Shown: piece by piece, positions 1 through 5,760 of the stretch
Layout of the letters: every line of letters starts with the position of its first letter
Numbering within the stretch: position 1 is the stretch's first letter
Assembly: GCA_947259675.1 (NCBI GenBank)
Contig: CAMYNE010000171.1
Coordinates: 1 to 5,760, forward strand
Direction: 5' to 3'
Source of the DNA: an uncultured Pirellulaceae bacterium
GTDB lineage: Bacteria; Planctomycetota; Planctomycetia; Pirellulales; Pirellulaceae
Length of the DNA stretch: 5,760 nucleotides
The notes under the pieces: generated by a model
The model's database searches: none
Seen by the model: the letters and a program-made list of their open reading frames with translations, nothing else
Told to the model about the DNA's origin: nothing
Position numbers and translations under genes: made by a program

Positions 1-24
1 AAAGCTGCACTCATCTTTATTTTC

Positions 25-28
25 GGAG
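25..28 (+). promoter_or_regulatory. Ribosome binding site for the DUF2278 gene
   Basis: GGAG lies 7 bases before the ATG at 36. It supports that ATG as the true start, even though no in-frame stop is seen between the window edge and the ATG. The encoded N-terminus (MGLSNYGVLRG) also matches what is expected at the beginning of this family. Confidence 0.6.
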
Positions 29-35
29 TTCAATC

Positions 36-1061
36 ATGGGTTTGTCCAATTACGGCGTGTTGCGAGGAAAGATAGACAGTTTTCATACGGAACGCGATGA
101 CGACGAGTCGCCCCATTTTCAGTTATTTGTCAAATCGGGGTCCAATGTCATTCGCTGTGCAATCAACGTTAAATCGAAATTGCACCCCTCCCAATTGGCC
201 TTTCATTTGAATCGGAGGTTTGAACATCCGATCACAGCGGATATCGGTACCGTGAGCGAAGCCATGACGCCGTTGCCTCCTTCTGGACGACGAGGCCTCG
301 ATTATTTTCGATCCAACCTGTTTGATATCGATGATGTGATTGCCCTCCCCCACAATGAACCAGGACAAGAAGATGATCTCCAAGACATTGTGCTCTCGCT
401 CTGCCAATCGGCTCAAGCGGCAAATGCTGACGCGTTTATTTTTGGTGAGCCGTTTCCAAACGGAATGCACGATATTCATATGAATCAGGGAAATACGGGC
501 AGATTCGCCAGTGATAACGGAGTGTTTCAGGACGGCGGACTCTTGTTCCATTTTCCGCCGACCGACAACTGGATTGCGCTATTCCTGGCTTTCCAAAGTC
601 AAGCCATTCACACGGACGATCAGGGCGATGTTCTTCCGGGATCACCAACTTTTGCCGAAGTCATCGCGGGCGGTGATGTCGAACCGATTCCAGAACCGGC
701 CGATCCTGATGTAGTTGAAAGTGAAGGCGCGGTCCGAATCATAGCGGCATTGGTGAATCCCGAGGGCGGCGAGAATCAACCGTCGCACACGGGGCGACCG
801 GAGTCGCTGACCCTTTTTAACTATTCGCCCGATCTGATTTCACTTCGCGGGTGGTCGCTTGAGACAAAGACAAAGCGACTTACCTTGAACGAAAGTTCGG
901 TGCCAGCCGGGTCGTGCCTAAACATCGCACTCATGGGTGAACTGCCGTTGGGGAATAAAGGCGGGATGATCAGTTTGATCAATGATCAAGGGGCAAAAGT
1001 TCACGGCGTGAGTTACACCAGAGAACAAGCTCGCAAAGAAGCCTGGTCCATTCGTTTTTAG
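36..1061 (+). CDS. YukJ-like DUF2278 protein with C-terminal lamin-tail-like domain
   Basis: This is a complete 341-residue protein. Residues 1-205 resemble the DUF2278/YukJ family. They begin with NYGVLRGK, followed by a CAINVKS strand (41-47), the pattern LDYFRSNLFD (88-97), the conserved block NGMHDIHMNQGN (142-153) and AFQSQAIHTDD (185-195). The His/Asp/Asn-rich block at 142-153 looks like an active or metal site, but the family has no established biochemical function that I know of. A Pro/Asp/Glu-rich linker (about 212-230) leads to a second domain at 231-341. That domain has the look of a lamin-tail (LTD) beta-sandwich: VRIIAALVNPEG, ESLTLFNYSP, LRGWSLE, LGNKGGMISL and a closing GVSYTREQA. 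No signal peptide or membrane segment is visible, so it is probably cytoplasmic. The ATG is preceded by GGAG at good spacing. The gene is followed by a 331-bp gap, so no operon partner is evident. Family assignment is from remembered motif patterns; function is unknown. Confidence 0.85.
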   Translation: MGLSNYGVLRGKIDSFHTERDDDESPHFQLFVKSGSNVIRCAINVKSKLHPSQLAFHLNRRFEHPITADIGTVSEAMTPLPPSGRRGLDYFRSNLFDIDDVIALPHNEPGQEDDLQDIVLSLCQSAQAANADAFIFGEPFPNGMHDIHMNQGNTGRFASDNGVFQDGGLLFHFPPTDNWIALFLAFQSQAIHTDDQGDVLPGSPTFAEVIAGGDVEPIPEPADPDVVESEGAVRIIAALVNPEGGENQPSHTGRPESLTLFNYSPDLISLRGWSLETKTKRLTLNESSVPAGSCLNIALMGELPLGNKGGMISLINDQGAKVHGVSYTREQARKEAWSIRF

Positions 1062-1392
1062 GTGCTACCGGAATGCATGAAATGCGGAAAAATGCGCAGC
1101 TCGTAATACGCGTTTAGTCGGAAATTTCGGCCAGAGGGCCAATACTGTTCCATGGCTTGCAAACAGAACGACCGCCATGATGAAAATGATGTTGGCCGAA
1201 GCGTGTTCTGTTTTCCGTCATCTGCATCTTCAAGAATTGGCAAGGCTATTGCCCAGGTAGTGGCTGCCAAACGGGACTGGAGGTCGCATGAGCGATACAC
1301 CACATTCATTTACTTTTATGTTAATGTATGGAGTGGTTGTACACGGCCCAGCAACCGTTTTGTGTTTTGATCCGTAGTCATGAAGGAAACTT
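1062..1392 (+). other. 331-bp intergenic region with no convincing gene
   Basis: This gap lies between two + strand genes. Short open frames exist on both strands (for example + 1152-1370 and - 1309-1058). Their translations are low in recognisable motifs, lack good ribosome binding sites and overlap one another, so I do not call them. Small inverted repeats occur: GGCC-agag-GGCC at 1129-1140, GGCAA/TTGCC at 1239-1253 and TTGGCA/TGCCAA at 1237-1270. None has a T-tract or the fold of a tRNA. The region presumably holds the promoter of the permease gene. An AT-rich stretch near 1308-1330 could contribute, but no clear -35/-10 pair can be assigned. Confidence 0.5.
1383..1387 (+). promoter_or_regulatory. 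Ribosome binding site deciding the GTG start of the MFS gene
   Basis: AAGGA lies 5 bases before the GTG at 1393. An in-frame TGA at 1381-1383 closes the frame just upstream, so GTG is the first possible start. The next in-frame ATG (codon 34) would remove the first transmembrane helix. The ATG at 1380 is in another frame. Confidence 0.7.
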
Positions 1393-2715
1393 GTGAAAAG
1401 CAACATTATTGATCGAGGATTTTTGTCGCTTGTGTGGACCCAGTTTTTTGGGGCGGCGAACGACAATGTTCTCAAAGGCGTGCTTGTTTTCATGATCATT
1501 GATGGCGTCTGGAAAGGCCAACTTGGCGCGGGCGGACAGGGTTATGCCAACGTCATTTTCACTGTTCCGTTCATACTGCTGTCGGGATACGCGGGGCGTT
1601 ACGCCGACCGAAATAGCAAACATGATGTGATCTTGCGTGTCAAAATAATTGAGATCCCGATCGCCATCATTGCGCTGATTGGATTTTGGCTCCAGAGTCT
1701 TTGGATCACTCTGGGAGCACTTCTGGCTTTAGCTTGCCAAAGCGCGTTTTTTGGGCCAGCCAAATACGGCATGATCCCGGAACTGGTTGAAAATCGGGAC
1801 TTGAGTCGAGCTAACGGAACGATAAACATGATGACCAACATTGCCGTGATCATCGGGACACTGGCGGCGGGTCAAATTTCGGATTTGTACAATCCCAACA
1901 AAAACGTAAACGGCGTTGTTGCGGAGCCGATGAATTGGCTTCCCGGTTTGGTGATGGTTGTTCTAGCGGGCGCAGGGTTGATCGCTGCCCTTTATCTGCC
2001 TGATCGAAAACCGGGTGACAAATCGATCAAATACGAATGGAATCCGTTTGGAACTTATATTGGTGCGCTCAAAGAGATGGCGGGCACGCCTTTGTTTATG
2101 GTGATGTTTGCCTGGGCGTATTTCTACTTTGTGGCCGGATTGGCACTTCTGATTCTTCCGGAATACGTCGTAGTACTTGAATCCGATGACGTTACCCGCG
2201 CCGAGATCAGCGTGTTACTCGGTGTGTTGGGAATTGCGATTGGTGTGGGATGCATGTTGGCAGGGCTGTTTTCCGGCCACGCGATTCGGCCACGGATGGT
2301 CCCATTCGGCGGCATCGGATTGGCTATCTTTTTTGCTTTATTGGGATTGGTGCCAGCCACGTTGCCCGACCTTCCACGGTATTGGCGAATCGTGGCGAGT
2401 CCGATTGCCTTTTTCATTCTGGGGGCCGGCATCAGTGCAGGGTTTTACATCGTTCCCTTGCAAGCCCTGCTGCAACGACTGACGCCCAGCCATGAACTGG
2501 GGCGTTTTCTTGGAACAGCAAACGGTCTTTCGTTCTTCTTCCTGCTGCTTTCGGCTTTGATCTATCCGCCGATTCGCCCGCTTTTCAATGCGGCGGATGG
2601 TAGTGAGCACCCAGACAAGATTTTCCTGTTAGCTGCCGTCCTCATGATTGTGGGAGTTGTGTTTTTCGTGTGGCGGGTCAAGCGCCGCGGATTCCCGTTG
2701 TCGAAAGTCGAATAG
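1393..2715 (+). CDS. MFS permease, LplT-like (putative lysophospholipid transporter)
   Basis: This is a 440-residue, very hydrophobic protein with about 12 predicted membrane helices, the usual size for the major facilitator superfamily. Helix 1 carries the sequence QFFGAANDNVLKG (17-29). An MFS motif A variant follows helix 2 (GRYADRNSK, 68-76). The block SAFFGPAKYGMIPELV (117-132), followed by ANGTINMMTN (140-149), is typical of the LplT branch, which includes the transporter domain of acyltransferase fusions. E. coli LplT flips lysophospholipids across the inner membrane for re-acylation by Aas. That substrate is inferred here from family resemblance only. No acyltransferase domain is fused at the C-terminus, which ends in a basic tail (VKRRGFPLSKVE), and no acyltransferase gene is in the window. 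Residues about 161-181 form a soluble loop, and 203-217 fit the central cytoplasmic loop. The GTG start is supported by AAGGA and an upstream in-frame stop. The gene converges on the sulfatase gene, 88 bp away. It could be an MFS transporter with another substrate. Confidence 0.85.
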   Translation: MKSNIIDRGFLSLVWTQFFGAANDNVLKGVLVFMIIDGVWKGQLGAGGQGYANVIFTVPFILLSGYAGRYADRNSKHDVILRVKIIEIPIAIIALIGFWLQSLWITLGALLALACQSAFFGPAKYGMIPELVENRDLSRANGTINMMTNIAVIIGTLAAGQISDLYNPNKNVNGVVAEPMNWLPGLVMVVLAGAGLIAALYLPDRKPGDKSIKYEWNPFGTYIGALKEMAGTPLFMVMFAWAYFYFVAGLALLILPEYVVVLESDDVTRAEISVLLGVLGIAIGVGCMLAGLFSGHAIRPRMVPFGGIGLAIFFALLGLVPATLPDLPRYWRIVASPIAFFILGAGISAGFYIVPLQALLQRLTPSHELGRFLGTANGLSFFFLLLSALIYPPIRPLFNAADGSEHPDKIFLLAAVLMIVGVVFFVWRVKRRGFPLSKVE

Positions 2716-2730
2716 CTGAATTGTCGTAAA

Positions 2731-2762
2731 CACAAAAAGAATCTCCCAAGACTAAAAGAGAT
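2731..2762 (-). terminator. Weak candidate intrinsic terminator for the sulfatase transcript
   Basis: Read on the - strand, ATCTC and GAGAT (2758-2762 and 2741-2745) can pair, and two further G-U pairs would extend the stem to 7 bp with an 8-base loop. The sequence TCTTTTTG follows directly at 2740-2733. It sits about 40 bases after the sulfatase stop codon. The stem is short and AT-rich, so this is tentative. The + strand side of the hairpin lacks a T-tract, so it would not serve the permease gene in the same way. Confidence 0.3.
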
Positions 2763-2803
2763 CCTTCGCCTCGTACCTCGGTTCAGGATGACAAACATGC
2801 AAA

Positions 2804-4357
2804 CTACCGATTTCGCAACGGAATACTGCGACCGCTGTCGATCGACTCTTTCAGTAGCGATTGTAATTCTTCGACGATTGCGGAATGCTCGTAATAAACG
2901 TTTTTCGTTTCACCAGGATCAGCTTCCAAGTCGTAAAGCTGTCCGGGTGCATCGGGCGATGTGTCAGGCAGTCGGTACTTCTCCAGCAATTTGTGCGTTT
3001 CGTAACGGTTTCCTCCGGAGCCTTTGTGAGCGAGGTATTTCCATTTGCCCTCTCGAATGGCCAGATAACGTTTACCCCCGAATCCTTGTTGCAAGATATA
3101 GGGGCGGATCGGCTTTTGGTCTTGACCCAGCAACACAGGAAGCATGTTGAAGCTGTCTTCTGCGGCGGCGCTGGGCAACTGCACGTCGATGATTGCAGCG
3201 ATCGTTGCGATCACGTCGGTCAAGGATAATATTTGATCCGATATCGATCCCGATTTCACCTTGCCAGGCCAGCGCACGATCAAGGGGACTCGGTGGCCCC
3301 CCTCCCAATTGTCTCGCTTGACACCGCGCCAGGGTCGCGCTCCATCATGTTCGTAATCGTTTCGCATGTGGTAGACCGTCGGAACCTCCGGTCCGTTGTC
3401 GCTGGAAAATATGAAAATCGTATTATCGGCGACGCCCAATCGTTCCAAAGTCTTTAACAACTCGCCGACGACAAAATCTAATTCAAAAATGAAGTCTCCA
3501 TGAGGCCCGGAAGTTGTCTTTCCTTTGAACTGCCGACCAGGAAACGAAGGCAAATGGACTGCCTGAGTGCTGTGGAACAGGAAGAATGGTTTATCGGGCG
3601 AAGTGCTAACGTGGTTTTCCAGAAACTCATTGCTCTTTTTCAAGAACACCATGTCGACTTCTTCCAAATCGAAATCGGTCGCTACCATTCCACGGCGGTT
3701 GTCGTTGGCGTAGGGATGCTTCGGCAGCGGCCCTTGATCAAGCTGATTGGTTGGCGGATTTGGAACCGTTTTTCCCTCGATGTAAGCGTAGAGCCAGTCG
3801 GTTGTAGGACAGCAAGCGGTTCCAAAGAACTGCTCAAACCCGCAATCGATCGGTCCGCCTGCGATTGGTCGCGAGTAATCGATTCGCTTGACCGCGTCCA
3901 AGCCGCCTTTATGAATCGGTTTGCCATCCGCATCGTAGAAGGTCATCCCAATGTGCCACTTGCCGATACACGCCGTCGTGTAACCGTTGTCGCGAAGCAT
4001 TTGGGGTAACGTCAGTCGATCTGGAGCAATCAGCGAGGGTCCGCCGGCACCCGTAAAAACGGTTCCCCCACGCGGCACTCGAAACGCCATCTGACCGGTC
4101 ATCAGGCTATATCGAGTCGGCGTGCAAACGGTGCACGGACTATGTGCATCCGTAAATCGCATCCCCTGCGTGGCAAGACGGTCCAGATTCGGGGTGGGAA
4201 TTCGGGACTCCGAGTTGTAACAACCGACGTCGCCATACCCGAGGTCGTCTGCGAGCACAAACACAATGTTGGGCTTGTCAGGGGCCATCGCTGACAAAGG
4301 CGGCGCAAAACAGAGAGCCGCAACGATGAATGAAGATCGGATGATTAGCGTTTTCAT
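2804..4357 (-). CDS. Secreted formylglycine-dependent sulfatase (arylsulfatase A-like, S1 type)
   Basis: This is a complete 517-residue sulfatase that hydrolyses a sulfate ester, probably on an exogenous sulfated polysaccharide or glycan; the exact substrate cannot be read from the sequence. Residues 1-23 form a signal peptide (K2, R7, a hydrophobic core to about 18, and a likely cut after LSA), so it acts in the periplasm or outside. NIVFVLADDLGYGD (30-43) supplies the metal-binding Asp pair D37/D38. C78-T-P-T-R82 is the CxPxR signature whose Cys is oxidised to formylglycine. GKWHIG (132-137), H268 and SSDNG (318-322, giving D320/N321) complete the expected metal and sulfate site, with K347 in RGVKRDNWEGG (344-354) as a probable substrate-sulfate contact. 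The C-terminal subdomain includes REGKWKYL (435-442) and LYDLEADPGETKN (474-486), both typical of the family. No key residue is missing. The ATG lies 17 bp after the TPR gene's stop; only a weak GGCG is seen upstream, so translation may depend on coupling or be SD-independent. An operon with the TPR gene is likely. Confidence 0.95.
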   Translation of the reverse strand: MKTLIIRSSFIVAALCFAPPLSAMAPDKPNIVFVLADDLGYGDVGCYNSESRIPTPNLDRLATQGMRFTDAHSPCTVCTPTRYSLMTGQMAFRVPRGGTVFTGAGGPSLIAPDRLTLPQMLRDNGYTTACIGKWHIGMTFYDADGKPIHKGGLDAVKRIDYSRPIAGGPIDCGFEQFFGTACCPTTDWLYAYIEGKTVPNPPTNQLDQGPLPKHPYANDNRRGMVATDFDLEEVDMVFLKKSNEFLENHVSTSPDKPFFLFHSTQAVHLPSFPGRQFKGKTTSGPHGDFIFELDFVVGELLKTLERLGVADNTIFIFSSDNGPEVPTVYHMRNDYEHDGARPWRGVKRDNWEGGHRVPLIVRWPGKVKSGSISDQILSLTDVIATIAAIIDVQLPSAAAEDSFNMLPVLLGQDQKPIRPYILQQGFGGKRYLAIREGKWKYLAHKGSGGNRYETHKLLEKYRLPDTSPDAPGQLYDLEADPGETKNVYYEHSAIVEELQSLLKESIDSGRSIPLRNR

Positions 4358-4374
4358 CTAATTGTTTTCGCCGA

Positions 4375-5760
4375 CTATCGCTTTTTGGTCGGTGGCAACA
4401 ATTCAGGATTCTTCGCGATATCCCCGCTTGCCGGGATGGTGGTAAGCACTGAAGTCTCCTGAGGATCCCCATCGTTTGGCCCATCGGGCGGAATTGACTC
4501 CACTGGATCCTTCCCACCCTTCGGCTCGTCGGTAGGCCCTGGCTGATCCTGGCCCTTTGGCTCAGCGTCAGGCACTGCATTTCCTGGGTCATCCCCTAGC
4601 GGTGGCTTGGCGGTGCGAACCGGATCCGGATTCGTCCCGTCTGTTGGTTTGGCTGGAACAGTGGGATCCGCAGTTTGCTTAGGCGGCTGACCACCGGCCA
4701 TCACAAACAGTTCGGCCGCTAATCGATCACGGCTTTCGAGCTCCATAGCGCGAGCCAATTGTTTGCGGGCGGCATCATCATACCCAAGGTACTTGTAATG
4801 ATATCCTCGCAAAAAGTATGCATAGGACTCGTCGGGATTAGTTTTCGAAAATTGAACGAGAGCGTCCATTTGCTTGACGTAGTCATTAACTCCGTAGAAC
4901 TTTTTGAAGTTTTCGACAACGAATCCCCATTGACTACGGTCTAACAGCGAAGCGCCTTGTTGAACTGCTGCCGCCGCGGAGCGATACTCACCCATCGCAA
5001 AAAAGGCTTGTGACGCGAACAAGTGGAGCAGTCCATTTTCACCATCGTCAACCATTGCGTGATTGACCCATCGGGCAGCGTCTGCGTAACGTCCCTCGCG
5101 GAACGCCTGTTCCGCTTTCAGTTGAAATTCGGCAGCTCCTCCCGCAGCAGAAATCACGGTGCCGGTATCCAAAGTCGCTTGAGCTTGAGCTGAAGGCTCC
5201 GGTTGGGTGAGTGACGTGTCAACGACTGCAGCAGCATCGTAAGTCACGACCGGCTCGGTGTAATAGGGCTCTGCGTAGCTTTCGACGTAATAGGGCTGAT
5301 AATAGTCTGCCACATAATAGGATCGACCCACGTTGTAGTAATCGTAGTAGCCGCGAAACGGCAAACCAATCGAGATACCCCAACCGTTGCCCCAGTAGCT
5401 GTAGCCAAACCCGCCGGGACCAAAATAAAACTGGTTGTAGCTGGGCCAATAGCCACCGTAATACCCGCGATTGTATCCACCATAATATGAGCCGCCGCCA
5501 TGGTGTTTGCCGCCGTGATAACCTTTGCCTTGTTCCCCTCCTCGATAATATTCACCCGACCGGGTTGTGCCAGTCCGCCCGGAGCCACTCCAGTCACTAG
5601 TTGTGCTGCCACTCCCGCGAGGTGCTGTGCCACTCCCGCGAGATACTGTGCCACTCCCGCGCGTTGCTGTGCTGCGCCTCAGAGGTGCCGTGCCACTTCC
5701 GCGAGAAACTGTGCCACTCCCGCGAGAAACTGTGCCACTCCCGCGAGAAACTGTGCCACT
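4375..5760 (-). CDS. Partial Gly/Tyr-rich TPR-like protein with heptapeptide repeats and Pro-rich tail
   Basis: This is the C-terminal 461 residues of a protein whose start lies beyond the right edge; the frame has no stop from 5760 to the TAG at 4375-4377. The TTG at 5362-5364 is an internal codon in the middle of a Gly/Tyr-rich stretch, not a start. Numbering from the edge, residues 1-51 are tandem RGSGTVS-type heptads. Residues 52-69 are Ser/Thr/Gly-rich, and about 70-170 are rich in Gly, Tyr, Trp and His (YYGGYNRGYYGGYW, then YYDYYN and repeated YY pairs). Residues about 210-345 form a helical TPR-like domain: KAEQAFREGRYADAARWVNH, LFASQAFFAMGEYRSAAAAV and YFLRGYHYKYLGYDDAARKQ fit TPR helix pairs. 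Residues about 358-461 are a disordered tail rich in Pro, Asp, Gly and Lys (EPKG twice) ending in KKR. TPRs usually bind protein partners. Planctomycetes have many such YY/GG-rich TPR proteins, as I recall, often exported, but the signal peptide cannot be checked here. It lies 17 bp upstream of the sulfatase, so it may be expressed with it. Function is unknown. Confidence 0.85.
   Translation of the reverse strand, partial: SGTVSRGSGTVSRGSGTVSRGSGTAPLRRSTATRGSGTVSRGSGTAPRGSGSTTSDWSGSGRTGTTRSGEYYRGGEQGKGYHGGKHHGGGSYYGGYNRGYYGGYWPSYNQFYFGPGGFGYSYWGNGWGISIGLPFRGYYDYYNVGRSYYVADYYQPYYVESYAEPYYTEPVVTYDAAAVVDTSLTQPEPSAQAQATLDTGTVISAAGGAAEFQLKAEQAFREGRYADAARWVNHAMVDDGENGLLHLFASQAFFAMGEYRSAAAAVQQGASLLDRSQWGFVVENFKKFYGVNDYVKQMDALVQFSKTNPDESYAYFLRGYHYKYLGYDDAARKQLARAMELESRDRLAAELFVMAGGQPPKQTADPTVPAKPTDGTNPDPVRTAKPPLGDDPGNAVPDAEPKGQDQPGPTDEPKGGKDPVESIPPDGPNDGDPQETSVLTTIPASGDIAKNPELLPPTKKR
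5608..5760 (-). repeat. 21-bp tandem repeat encoding RGSGTVS-type heptads
   Basis: Seven 21-bp units can be counted from 5608 to 5754, and a further partial unit runs into the window edge. Units at 5713-5733 and 5734-5754 are identical, and the one at 5692-5712 differs by one base. The units at 5608, 5629 and 5650 differ at a few bases near one end, while 5671-5691 is strongly diverged (reading roughly SRRLPAT). The period is a multiple of three, so copy-number change keeps the frame. Only the frame giving Ser-Gly-Thr-Val-Ser-Arg-Gly runs on into the TPR gene: one alternative frame meets TGA at 5679-5681 and the other TAG at 5597-5599. The array may continue beyond the window. Confidence 0.9.

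Noticed and set aside
123..551. 142-codon open frame on the - strand inside the DUF2278 gene
   Set aside because: It lies wholly opposite conserved DUF2278 motifs and its translation shows no domain signature.
1129..1140. GGCC-agag-GGCC hairpin after the DUF2278 gene as a terminator
   Set aside because: The stem is only 4 bp and no T-tract follows.
1237..1270. TTGGCA/TGCCAA inverted repeat as an operator or attachment site
   Set aside because: Six-base arms 22 bases apart occur often by chance, and no regulator or integrase gene is present to support a role.
1152..1370. 72-codon open frame on the + strand in the intergenic gap
   Set aside because: It has no clear Shine-Dalgarno site and no recognisable motif, and an equally long frame lies opposite it. 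Protein conservation in relatives would be needed to call it.
3500..4009. 169-codon open frame on the + strand opposite the sulfatase
   Set aside because: It is antisense to conserved sulfatase sequence, has no recognisable motif and no good ribosome site; it is a by-product of codon use in the real gene.
5244..5654. 136-codon - strand frame overlapping the Gly/Tyr-rich region, rich in Ala/Val/Thr
   Set aside because: It is a shifted reading of the repeat-bearing gene. Its upstream extension is stopped by TGA at 5679-5681 and it ends inside the real gene, whereas the main frame continues through to the TPR domain.
5608..5760. 21-bp repeats as a CRISPR array
   Set aside because: The units are directly adjacent with no unique spacers, the period is 21 bp, and they lie in frame within a long coding region.

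Overview
The window looks like chromosomal DNA from a planctomycete, most likely Pirellulaceae (Rhodopirellula/Blastopirellula-like). This is inferred from moderate GC, an exported formylglycine-type sulfatase, a Gly/Tyr-rich TPR protein with a proline-rich tail, and weak or absent Shine-Dalgarno sites on some genes. No rRNA, tRNA, CRISPR array or insertion sequence is visible.

Layout: four protein genes in two convergent pairs. On the + strand are a YukJ/DUF2278 protein with a C-terminal lamin-tail-like domain (36-1061), a 331-bp gap with no convincing gene (1062-1392), and a 12-helix MFS permease of the LplT lysophospholipid-transporter type starting at GTG (1393-2715). An 88-bp convergent spacer holds a weak candidate terminator for the - strand. 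On the - strand, reading from the right edge, are a large partial gene (5760 down to 4375) and, 17 bp further on, a secreted sulfatase (4357 down to 2804). These two are probably co-transcribed.

The rightmost gene needs the most care. Its frame is open to the window edge, so its true start lies outside the window, and a TTG at 5362-5364 is only an internal codon. The visible 461 residues run from an in-frame 21-bp tandem repeat (heptapeptide RGSGTVS), through a Gly/Tyr/Trp-rich stretch, to a TPR-like helical domain and a Pro/Asp/Lys-rich tail.

Functionally, the - strand pair suggests an exported sulfatase made together with a probable envelope or extracellular TPR protein. The permease and the DUF2278 protein have no clear pathway link to that pair or to each other. 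I see no clear evidence of a new multi-gene system. The most unusual element is the repeat-bearing Gly/Tyr-rich TPR protein next to the sulfatase.
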